A stretch of 25,636 nucleotides of DNA from an uncultured Pseudomonadota bacterium (GTDB lineage: Bacteria > Pseudomonadota > Gammaproteobacteria > Burkholderiales > Burkholderiaceae): NCBI GenBank assembly GCA_946480245.1, contig CAMLIZ010000059.1:1-25636 (forward strand), read 5' to 3'. Every line of letters starts with the position of its first letter. The first letter of the stretch is position 1. A program made the translations under genes and the position numbers. Below are positions 18,151 to 24,477 of the stretch, piece by piece. Below the pieces are notes generated by a model that was given only the letters and a program-made list of their open reading frames with translations, was not told the origin of the DNA and made no database searches.

Positions 18151-18513
18151 ATGCCCTTGAACAGCAGCGAATCCGACGACGTGTTCGCCGCCGCGGCCGA
18201 GCTGTTCTCGGTGCTGTCCACGCCGCTGCGGCTCAAGCTGATCAGCGCGCTGTGCCGCGAAGAAAAGAACGTGTCGCAGCTGCTGGCCGAGATCGACGCC
18301 ACGCAGCCCAACCTGTCGCAGCATCTGTCCACGCTGTACCGCGCCGGCATCCTGGCGCGTCGTCGCGAGGGCACGCAGATCTTCTATCGCATCCAGAGCG
18401 AGCGCGCCGCCACGCTGTGCCGGGCGGTGTGCACGCAGATTGCCACCGAGATCGGCACCGATGGCGACGTACCGCATGCCGAGCGCCTGCTGCCGGCCAC
18501 CCACCGCCCATGA
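18151..18513 (+). CDS. ArsR-family transcriptional regulator
   Basis: The 120-residue protein is a winged helix-turn-helix repressor of the ArsR/SmtB type. The recognition region reads VSQLLAEIDATQPNLSQHLSTLYRAGIL, with a beta-wing RREGTQIFYRI. It has no ELCVCD metal box in the recognition helix, but Cys35 (helix 2 region, SALCREEKN) and Cys90/Cys94 near the C-terminal helix (LCRAVC) are arranged as a possible thiol pair, reminiscent of persulfide sensors of the BigR/SqrR group. A metal sensor remains possible. ATG 18151 is preferred over an in-frame GTG at 18076 that lies inside cbbY. Its stop overlaps the rhodanese ATG (ATGA), so the pair forms one unit. Confidence 0.82.
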   Translation: MPLNSSESDDVFAAAAELFSVLSTPLRLKLISALCREEKNVSQLLAEIDATQPNLSQHLSTLYRAGILARRREGTQIFYRIQSERAATLCRAVCTQIATEIGTDGDVPHAERLLPATHRP

Positions 18514-18839
18514 ACGCGAATACCGCCACCCACCTCGACCCCGCCACGAGCAAGGAGCGCCTGGACGAGGGTGCCTGGCTGGTGGACGTGCGCGAGCCGC
18601 ACGAGACGGCGCGGCTGCGCTTTGACCACCCCCATTGCGTGGAAATGCCGCTCAGCCGCTTCCAGCAGGCCTACACCGAGCTGCCGCGCGACAAAACGTT
18701 GATCCTCGCCTGCGCCAGCGGCGGCCGCAGTCAGCAGGCCATGCAGTTCCTCGTACACCACGGCTATACGCACGTGGCCAACCTCACCGGCGGCATCGGC
18801 ATGTGGGCCGCCCAGGGGCTGCCCGTCGTGCGCGGCTGA
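18510..18839 (+). CDS. Single-domain rhodanese (sulfurtransferase)
   Basis: This is a 109-residue stand-alone rhodanese domain. VDVREPHE (residues 25-32) is the conserved N-terminal CH2A-like motif. The active-site loop is C68-A-S-G-G-R-S74, with Cys68 able to carry a persulfide. LTGGIGMWAAQGLPV is the usual C-terminal end. No signal peptide is seen, so it is cytoplasmic. The ATG overlaps the stop of the ArsR gene by 4 bp, which implies co-expression and suggests the enzyme either handles the sulfane sulfur the regulator senses or supplies it. GlpE/PspE-like enzymes are the nearest functional comparison. Confidence 0.9.
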   Translation: MNANTATHLDPATSKERLDEGAWLVDVREPHETARLRFDHPHCVEMPLSRFQQAYTELPRDKTLILACASGGRSQQAMQFLVHHGYTHVANLTGGIGMWAAQGLPVVRG

Positions 18840-18861
18840 GGCGCCCGCGGCCGCTCAGCCG
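18833..18861. terminator. Inverted repeat containing both stop codons (rhodanese/hydrolase)
   Basis: CGGCTGAG (18833-18840) and CTCAGCCG (18854-18861) form a perfect 8-bp stem around a 13-nt GC-only loop. The left arm holds the rhodanese TGA and the right arm holds the stop of the convergent hydrolase. The whole 15-bp intergenic gap lies within the repeat, so a compact two-way terminator is the simplest reading. It lacks T-runs. Confidence 0.45.
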
Positions 18862-20051
18862 AGCCAGCGCAGCAACTGCGCGTAGACCTCGGCGTCCGAC
18901 AGCAGCGCCAGGTGGCCGATCCCCTCGCGCACCCATTGGCGCTCCTTCGGGATCGCGATCGCGCGAGCCGGGTCGGCATGGCGACCCAAGGCGCTGTCCA
19001 CCGGCACCAGGCCGTCGCCCAGCAGGCGGTTCTTCAGTGCGCTGCCTTGCACCTTGAGGCTTGCCGCGGCAACAAAACAGCGCGAGCCCTCGGGCAACGG
19101 CAGCGGCACTCGACGATCGGTGCCCTTCGCAAAGCGGTCATGGCCATGCCAGTCGTCGTCCAGCAGGTTGCCGTGGCGCAGGTCGGTGATGCCGCCGCTG
19201 CGCACCTTGCCCAGGCGCGCCAGCGGCGCGGTGTAGGGCGCGGCGTCGAGCAGCACGTCCACCCAGTGGCCGGCGCGTTCCAGCGGCGCCCCGTGGTGCG
19301 GCGTGCCCAGGCACACCAGGTCGCTCACCTGCTGCGGCCAGCGATGGCCGGCCTGCGCGCCGTAGTGCAGCGCGCTGCGGGCGAGCAGCCCACCCATGCT
19401 GTGGCCCAGCAGCACCACGCGCTTCAGCGGCTGCGGCCATTGCTCGAGCAGGCGCTCGAGCATCTGCGCCAGCGCATGGCCGTTCTGCGACACGTGCAGG
19501 CCGGAGTTGTAGTGCAGGTACACGGGGGTGAAGCCCAGGTCGCGCGCCAGTGCGTCACCGTGGTCGTGGCCGTCGCGCCGCCATTGCAGGTCGTTCATGC
19601 ACAGTCCGTGCAGCAGCACCAGAAGGCGCGGCCCGCTGTCGGGCAGGGCAGCAAGGGCAGTGCGGTTCAGGTCGAGCGCGTGGCCATCGCGACGCAGGGC
19701 CATCGGCACGGCCAGTGGGTTGCCGCTGGCGGCCAGGTGGTCGCCGAGCACGCCGTTCAGCGCGGCCACCAGCGCCTCGCGCCGCGGGCTGGGCACCTTG
19801 TCGATGGGGGCGCCCAGCAAGGTGGCCGCGCCTTCGGCGCCACTGCCCACGGCGCGCGTCACGCCGCGCACGCTGCGATACACCAGGCCGGTGATGCCGC
19901 GCGTGCGGTGCGGCTCGCCCGCCGTGCCGGGCAGGCGCGCGATGCGCGCGTGCATCGCCTCCACGATGTCGGTGAGGCCGGCGGTGGCTTCGGTGGCCAG
20001 GCGCGCGGCGCCGCGCAGGTCGGTGTGTCGCGGCAACAGGCGTCGGACCAT
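18855..20051 (-). CDS. Alpha/beta hydrolase, lipase/PGAP1-like
   Basis: The 398-residue protein has an alpha/beta-hydrolase core from about residue 140. The oxyanion HG motif is in LLVLLHGL (about 143-150), the nucleophile is Ser218 in GHSMGG, an acidic residue lies in LGDGLVPVDS, and His380 in GIGHLALLSD completes the likely triad. This is the pattern of triacylglycerol lipase or PGAP1-like esterases. The first ~140 residues are a helical, Ala-rich extension with no signal peptide, of unknown use. The start ATG 20051 has GAGGT upstream on the minus strand. The gene lies 57 bp behind the EamA transporter on the same strand. Substrate is unknown; ester or polyester hydrolysis is all that can be said. 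Confidence 0.82.
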   Translation of the reverse strand: MVRRLLPRHTDLRGAARLATEATAGLTDIVEAMHARIARLPGTAGEPHRTRGITGLVYRSVRGVTRAVGSGAEGAATLLGAPIDKVPSPRREALVAALNGVLGDHLAASGNPLAVPMALRRDGHALDLNRTALAALPDSGPRLLVLLHGLCMNDLQWRRDGHDHGDALARDLGFTPVYLHYNSGLHVSQNGHALAQMLERLLEQWPQPLKRVVLLGHSMGGLLARSALHYGAQAGHRWPQQVSDLVCLGTPHHGAPLERAGHWVDVLLDAAPYTAPLARLGKVRSGGITDLRHGNLLDDDWHGHDRFAKGTDRRVPLPLPEGSRCFVAAASLKVQGSALKNRLLGDGLVPVDSALGRHADPARAIAIPKERQWVREGIGHLALLSDAEVYAQLLRWLG

Positions 20052-20108
20052 GGAATACCTCGAAGGGCGGCAATCGGCCAGTGTGCCAGCCGATGCCCCG
20101 TGGCCGCC

Positions 20109-21032
20109 TCATTGCGCTAGGGGCACCGCTCCAGAACGCGGCGCCGACGTGCGGCGCTCGCCGGTGGCCAGCAGCACCGCCACGACCACGCATGCCAGCC
20201 CCAGCCATTGCGCCGGGCGGATCGGCTCGTGCAGCACCGCGGCCGACAACAGCAGCGCGGCCACCGGCAGCCACACGGTGGCCAGCGATGCGCGGGCACC
20301 GGTGGTGCGTGCGCTGCCGGCGTACCACAGCAGGAAGCCACCCACGGTGGGCAGCCAGGCGTAGTACGCGATGCCCGCGAGTGCCGGCGTGCTGAACGTG
20401 GACTGCGTGTCGCGCCAGGCCAGCGCCGCGGGAATTGCCGACAGCAGCAGCCCGCCTGCGGACATCAGCGTGGACAGCGCCAGCGCCGGGATCGGCGTGG
20501 CAAGGCGCTTGTTGGCGAGGATGAACACCGACTCGCTCGCAATGGCGCCCAGCACCAGGGCGATGCCGAGCAGGTGCGTGGCGCCTTGCGCGCCGGCGCT
20601 GCGGGGAGTGATGGACACGGCCATCACGCCGGCCGTGGCCAGCGCGATGGCCACCACCAGGCGCAGACCGGGCCGCTCGCCGAGAAACAGCGCGGCAAAC
20701 AGCGCCGACATGGCGGGCAGCGTGCCGGCCACGATGCCGGCGTTGGCCGCGCCGGCGCGCGCCACGCCTTCGATCAGCAGCACCGTGTAGCCCACGCTGC
20801 CGCCAGCCGCCTGCACCAGCAGCAACAGTGCGTCGCGCAGGCCCACGCGCGGCCAGCGCGAGCGGGTGCGCCACATCAGCAGCAGGAACACCGGCAGCGC
20901 CGCTGCGTGGCGCAGCGCGGTGGCGAGGAACGGCTCCACGTCCTGCCCGATCACCTTGCTCACCACCACCGTGCTGCCCACCAGCACCATCGCCAGGCTG
21001 CACAGCCACTGACCCTTGCGCGATTCCGACAT
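20109..21032 (-). CDS. EamA/DMT-superfamily transporter
   Basis: The 307-residue protein has about ten hydrophobic helices arranged as two EamA repeats, the length and pattern of RhaT/YdcZ/RarD-like drug-metabolite transporters. Recognisable features are the N-terminal helix with STVVVSKVIG, LRHAAALPVFLLLMW, and the second-repeat end WLPVAALLLSAAVLHEPI before the last helix. These carriers typically export amino acids, nucleosides or other small metabolites; the substrate is unknown. ATG 21032 has GGGAGT on the minus strand. An AraC-family gene lies 79 bp upstream on the same strand and is the likely local regulator. Confidence 0.88.
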   Translation of the reverse strand: MSESRKGQWLCSLAMVLVGSTVVVSKVIGQDVEPFLATALRHAAALPVFLLLMWRTRSRWPRVGLRDALLLLVQAAGGSVGYTVLLIEGVARAGAANAGIVAGTLPAMSALFAALFLGERPGLRLVVAIALATAGVMAVSITPRSAGAQGATHLLGIALVLGAIASESVFILANKRLATPIPALALSTLMSAGGLLLSAIPAALAWRDTQSTFSTPALAGIAYYAWLPTVGGFLLWYAGSARTTGARASLATVWLPVAALLLSAAVLHEPIRPAQWLGLACVVVAVLLATGERRTSAPRSGAVPLAQ

Positions 21033-21045
21033 GCCGACTCCCGGC

Positions 21046-21094
21046 CTTGAACACCCGCGCAGTGTGTGCAGCCGCGCGCCCGCGGTCTTGAACA
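21046..21094 (-). promoter_or_regulatory. Direct repeats upstream of the EamA transporter gene
   Basis: The octamer TGTTCAAG (minus strand; CTTGAACA on the plus strand) occurs at 21046-21053 and 21087-21094, start to start 41 bp or nearly four helical turns apart, in the 79-bp gap between the AraC gene and the transporter. AraC-family proteins commonly bind direct repeats with helical phasing, so this is a candidate operator for the neighbouring regulator. The proximal copy abuts the transporter's ribosome-binding site, which would suit repression. Confidence 0.35.
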
Positions 21095-21111
21095 GGATTG
21101 CAGTCAGTGCG

Positions 21112-21942
21112 TCAGGGCTGGCGCCGCTGCAGCGCGCCGGGTGTGAAGCCGAACTGGCGCGCGAACACGCGCGTCATGTGGCTCTGGTCGGCAAAGCCGG
21201 CCTGCGCCGCCGCGTCGGCCAGCGCTGCACCGCCCAGCACCAGCGTGCGGGCGCGCTCGGCACGGCGCTGAAGCAGCCAGGCGTGCGGCGGCAGGCCGTA
21301 GGCGCGCTCGAAGCGGCGCAGCACCTGGTACCTGCTCAGGCCAGCCAGTTGCGCCAGCTCCGCCAAGGTGGGCGCGGCGAGCGGCAGGTCGGCCAGGCGC
21401 TCGCGCACCACGTGCACGTCGCCCGCGACTTCCGGCAGCGGCGCAGCGGTGGCATGCCGCGCCAGCAACTGCGAGCACAGCTGCACCAGCGCCTCTTCGC
21501 AGGCCAGCGCGTCGGCGCTGTCAGCACCGCCGGCCTGCCATGCATCGAGGCGCGCGAACAGGCGATGCAGCGCCTGGCGCAGCGGTGGATCCTGGATGAC
21601 GGGGCGCACCAGCTGTGGTTCATCGCTGCCGCCATCGCCTTCCACGCCGACCATCGAGCGCATCAGCGCAGGCTCGAGGTGCAGCATGCGCCAGCGCCGC
21701 GACGGGCCGCCAAGCGGGCGGCCGTCATGCACTTCGCCGGGGTTGCTGGTGATCAGGTCACCGGCGTATGCGTCCACCGGCCCCAGGCCGCTGGCCGAGC
21801 TTTGCGCGCCGTGCTGCAGAAGGCCGACGCCGTAGTTGCCATGCCAGTGGCGCCCGAAGTGGCGCGCGCTGTGCAGCAGCGTGCCGTAGGCCTCGGGCCA
21901 GGGCGTGGCGAGCACGCGGCAGTGATGGGCGTCGGTCGGCAT
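21112..21942 (-). CDS. AraC-family transcriptional regulator
   Basis: The 276-residue protein has an N-terminal cupin-type sensing domain (about residues 10-100, with HSARHFGRHWHGNYGVGLLQ and PGEVHDG) and a C-terminal double helix-turn-helix (about 175-270), with TLAELAQLAGLSRYQVLRRF as the first and ADAAAQAGFADQSHMTRVFA as the second recognition unit. The order and length are typical of AraC regulators of metabolite exporters. I chose ATG 21942; an in-frame TTG at 21948 is also possible. No strong ribosome-binding site is seen. It lies upstream of the EamA gene on the same strand, and the ligand is likely a compound exported by it (inference). Confidence 0.88.
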   Translation of the reverse strand: MPTDAHHCRVLATPWPEAYGTLLHSARHFGRHWHGNYGVGLLQHGAQSSASGLGPVDAYAGDLITSNPGEVHDGRPLGGPSRRWRMLHLEPALMRSMVGVEGDGGSDEPQLVRPVIQDPPLRQALHRLFARLDAWQAGGADSADALACEEALVQLCSQLLARHATAAPLPEVAGDVHVVRERLADLPLAAPTLAELAQLAGLSRYQVLRRFERAYGLPPHAWLLQRRAERARTLVLGGAALADAAAQAGFADQSHMTRVFARQFGFTPGALQRRQP

Positions 21943-21975
21943 GGGCAAGGCGGCAGTGTGCGGCAGGCAGCGCGT

Positions 21976-22797
21976 TCACGCACGCTGCGCGCGGCCAGCG
22001 CGGCCGGCGCCTTGACCGAGGTTGGCCGCCACCAGCGCCGCTGCCAGCGTGACCAGCCAGGAGAAGTAAACCCACAGCAGGAAGATCGGCACCACCGCGA
22101 AGGCACCGTACACCGCCTTGTAGGTGGGCAGCTTGACCAGGTACGCGCTGAAGCCGCGCCGGCCCAGCTCGAGCCCGACACCGGCGATCACGCCGCCTGC
22201 GAAGGCGTCGCGCCGCCGCACCCGCGTGTTGGGCACGAAGTGGAACAGCGCCGCCAGGCCGGCGATGCTCAACAGCATCGGCCCCAGGTTCAACACGAAC
22301 TGCGCCGAAGGCGGCAGCGCATGGAGCAGGCCCATCGACGCGCCCACCAGATACGACGAGGCCCATAGGCTCATGCCGAGCAACGGCGGCCCGAGTGCGA
22401 GCACGAGCACGTACAGGCCCACGCGGCGCAGGAAGGGCCGGTTGCGCTTGACCGCCCAGATCTGGTTGAACGCGTTCTCCACGGTGAGCATCAGCGCCAC
22501 CGCCGCCGCGAGCAGGAACAGCGAGCCCACCAGCGTGAGCCGGTCCGCATTGGCAGCGAACTGGTTCAGGTACTTGAGCACCGCGCGCGAGATGTCGGCC
22601 GGCAGCAGGCTCTTCAGCAGGTGCTGCTCCAGCGCGTCCTCGAAACGCTTGAACACCGGGAAGCGCGTGAACAACGCAAAGCTCACCGCGAAGAACGGCA
22701 CGATCGACAGCACGGTGGTGAAGGTCAGGCTGCCGGCGATCTGCGCCAAGCGCTCCTGCCGGGCGCGGCGGATCGTGAGGCGGGTCAGGGCGATCAT
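21976..22797 (-). CDS. YihY/BrkB-family inner-membrane protein
   Basis: The 273-residue protein has about six membrane helices and the YihY/BrkB family signatures: QIAGSLTFTTVLSIVPFFAV near the N-terminus, LFLLAAAVALMLTVENAFNQIW in the middle, and YGAFAVVPIFLLWVYFSWLVTL near the C-terminus. Older annotation calls such proteins ribonuclease BN, which is wrong; their function is unresolved. The ATG at 22797 starts the family-typical N-terminus; a longer start at 22893 would add 32 hydrophilic residues that overlap the divergent acetyltransferase gene and is rejected. The C-terminus ends in a short Gly/Arg/Ala tail. The next gene downstream, the AraC regulator, is 33 bp away on the same strand. 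Confidence 0.9.
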   Translation of the reverse strand: MIALTRLTIRRARQERLAQIAGSLTFTTVLSIVPFFAVSFALFTRFPVFKRFEDALEQHLLKSLLPADISRAVLKYLNQFAANADRLTLVGSLFLLAAAVALMLTVENAFNQIWAVKRNRPFLRRVGLYVLVLALGPPLLGMSLWASSYLVGASMGLLHALPPSAQFVLNLGPMLLSIAGLAALFHFVPNTRVRRRDAFAGGVIAGVGLELGRRGFSAYLVKLPTYKAVYGAFAVVPIFLLWVYFSWLVTLAAALVAANLGQGAGRAGRAQRA

Positions 22798-22873
22798 GGG
22801 GTGGCGGGGCAGGGCATGGCCGCGATTGTCACTGCGCGCCGGCGCGCACAATGCCTTGCAGAAGCGACCGATC

Positions 22874-23398
22874 ATGCCCCTCCAAATGCACACCCCTCTC
22901 GCAGAGGCAACCCTCGCAACGCTCGACGCGCCGCTTCGTGTTGTTGCGCTCGATCACGCCGATGCCGCCGTGGCGCAGCAGATCCTCGCCGTGCACGCAC
23001 TCGGCTATGCGCAGGAGGCCGCGCTGCTGCAGGTGGAGCGGCCCGCACCCCTGGCCGAGACGGTGGAGGACATCCGCGCCGGCACCGCCCGCTACCTGGG
23101 CGCGATGCTGCAGGATTCGATCGCCGGCATCCTGGCCTTCGAGCCCGACGAGGAGCCGGGTCAGGTGCTTGTCACCTCGCTCGTCGTGCACCCTGCGCAC
23201 CAGCGCAAGGGCATTGCGCGCGCACTGTTGACGCAGCTGTTCCGCATGGCGCCCAAGACGGTCTTCTCCGTGTGCGTGACCGCCGCCAATGCGCCCGCGC
23301 TTGCGCTCTATCGAAGCCTCGGCTTCGTGGCCTACCGGTCGGGCACCATCGGGCCGGCCGCCATTGCGCTGCTCAAGCTGCGAAGGGCTTGCCCTTGA
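22874..23398 (+). CDS. GNAT-family N-acetyltransferase
   Basis: The 174-residue protein carries a GNAT fold. The acetyl-CoA pyrophosphate loop is HQRKGIARALL, preceded by the beta-4 strand VLVTSLVVHPA, and the C-terminal motif B is SVCVTAANAPALALYRSLGF. These are diagnostic, but the acceptor substrate is not; small-molecule amines or protein N-termini are both possible. ATG 22874 is chosen; an in-frame ATG at 22886 is an alternative. It is divergent from the YihY gene (76-bp gap) and convergent with cyoD, the two stops lying inside one palindrome. It stands alone as a transcription unit. Confidence 0.85.
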   Translation: MPLQMHTPLAEATLATLDAPLRVVALDHADAAVAQQILAVHALGYAQEAALLQVERPAPLAETVEDIRAGTARYLGAMLQDSIAGILAFEPDEEPGQVLVTSLVVHPAHQRKGIARALLTQLFRMAPKTVFSVCVTAANAPALALYRSLGFVAYRSGTIGPAAIALLKLRRACP

Positions 23399-23413
23399 CC
23401 GGTTGGCCGGTCA
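23396..23413. terminator. Perfect palindrome containing both stop codons (GNAT/cyoD)
   Basis: TGACCGG (23396-23402) and CCGGTCA (23407-23413) form a perfect 7-bp stem with a TTGG loop. The first three bases are the acetyltransferase stop and the last three are the cyoD stop on the other strand, so the repeat is exactly bounded by the two stop codons. A very short two-way terminator is the likely role; there is no T-tract. Confidence 0.5.
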
Positions 23414-23818
23414 GCGCTGCATCCGAATCACCTGATCCACCGGGATCATGTTGTGGTTCAGGTGGCTCATGATCCACAGCGAGCCGGCGACCACGAGGAT
23501 CACGATCAGCACGCCGAAGCCGAGCGCGAGCGCGTTGTTGGTGTTGTCGGGTGCCGTGGTCAGGTGCAGGAAGAACACCAGGTGCACACCGATCTGGGCC
23601 ACGGCCAGCACGGCCAGCGCCACCGGAATTGAAGGCCCCCAGATCAGGTGCGTTCCCAGCACGTAGAACGACGCGGCGGTGAGCAGCACGGACAGCACCA
23701 GGCCGATCACGTAGCCGCGGATCGCTGCACCGGGGGAGGCCTCGGCTTCGCCTAAAGCGCCGGGCTCGACGTCGTTCTCGTCGCGTTGCGCGTCGCGCTT
23801 GTCGGTTCGATCGTTCAT
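23411..23818 (-). CDS. cyoD: Cytochrome bo3 ubiquinol oxidase subunit IV
   Basis: The 135-residue protein has a hydrophilic acidic N-terminus (about 1-30) and three membrane helices, with the family motifs LVLSVLLTAASFYVL, AVAQIGVHLVFFLHL and WIMSHLNHNMIP. Subunit IV supports assembly and the CuB site of the bo3 quinol oxidase. The start ATG at 23818 overlaps the stop of cyoC (ATGA, 23815-23818). It is the last gene of the cyo cluster seen; a heme O synthase gene (cyoE) does not follow directly. Confidence 0.92.
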   Translation of the reverse strand: MNDRTDKRDAQRDENDVEPGALGEAEASPGAAIRGYVIGLVLSVLLTAASFYVLGTHLIWGPSIPVALAVLAVAQIGVHLVFFLHLTTAPDNTNNALALGFGVLIVILVVAGSLWIMSHLNHNMIPVDQVIRMQR

Positions 23819-24477
23819 CGGCCTGCTCCGATCAGGTACACCAGCGTCAGGATCGCCACCCAGATGATGTCGAGCGTGTGCCAGAAGAGGTTGAAGCACA
23901 GCAGCCGGCGCTCGATGTGCGGGCGAAAGCCCTTGGCAAACACCTGCGCCATCATCGTGCCCAGCCACAACAGGCCAGCGGTGACGTGCAGGCCGTGGCA
24001 GCCCACCAGCGCGAAGAACGACGACAGGAAGGCGCTGCGATCGGGCCCGGCGCCGCGCGACACCAGGCCCGCGAAGTCCGCCCCTTCGAGCACCAGGAAG
24101 GCAAAGCCGAGCAGCCCGGTGGCCAGCAGCGACAGCTGCGTCCACAGCTGGCTGCGCACCTGCATGGCCACCGCCACCAGGCCGCAGGTGAAGCTCGACA
24201 GCAGCAGGCAGCCGGTTTCGATGGCGATGCGGCCGGGGTCGAAGAGATCGCGTCCCGTCGGCCCGCCGTTGGTGGCCGTCTGCAGCACCGCGTGTGCCGC
24301 GAAGAAGCACGAGAACATCACGATGTCGCTGAGCAGGAAGATCCAGAAGCCGTAGGCAACGATCACCCGCTGCGACGCCGGGCCGCCCTCGCCGTGGCCG
24401 GTGGCTGAATGCGCCGAGCCGTTGCGATGGCCGAGCTTGTACGGATCGGCCGCGATGGCGCTGCTGCCGGCGCTCAT
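23815..24477 (-). CDS. cyoC: Cytochrome bo3 ubiquinol oxidase subunit III
   Basis: The 220-residue membrane protein has a hydrophilic His/Gly-rich N-terminus (about 1-35) and five helices. VAYGFWIFLLSDIVMFSCFFAAHAVL is the first, and FALVGCHGLHVTAGLLWLG and LLCFNLFWHTLDIIWVAILTLVYL are the typical subunit III ends. The five-helix form and the neighbouring genes indicate the quinol-oxidase type. ATG 24477 overlaps the cyoB stop by 4 bp (ATGA), and the downstream gene overlaps likewise, so cyoB-C-D are translationally coupled. Confidence 0.94.
   Translation of the reverse strand: MSAGSSAIAADPYKLGHRNGSAHSATGHGEGGPASQRVIVAYGFWIFLLSDIVMFSCFFAAHAVLQTATNGGPTGRDLFDPGRIAIETGCLLLSSFTCGLVAVAMQVRSQLWTQLSLLATGLLGFAFLVLEGADFAGLVSRGAGPDRSAFLSSFFALVGCHGLHVTAGLLWLGTMMAQVFAKGFRPHIERRLLCFNLFWHTLDIIWVAILTLVYLIGAGR

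Noticed and set aside
22798..22893. Longer start for the YihY protein at 22893
   Set aside because: It would add a Cys/Arg-rich stretch unlike the family and would overlap the divergent acetyltransferase start; ATG 22797 fits the family N-terminus.
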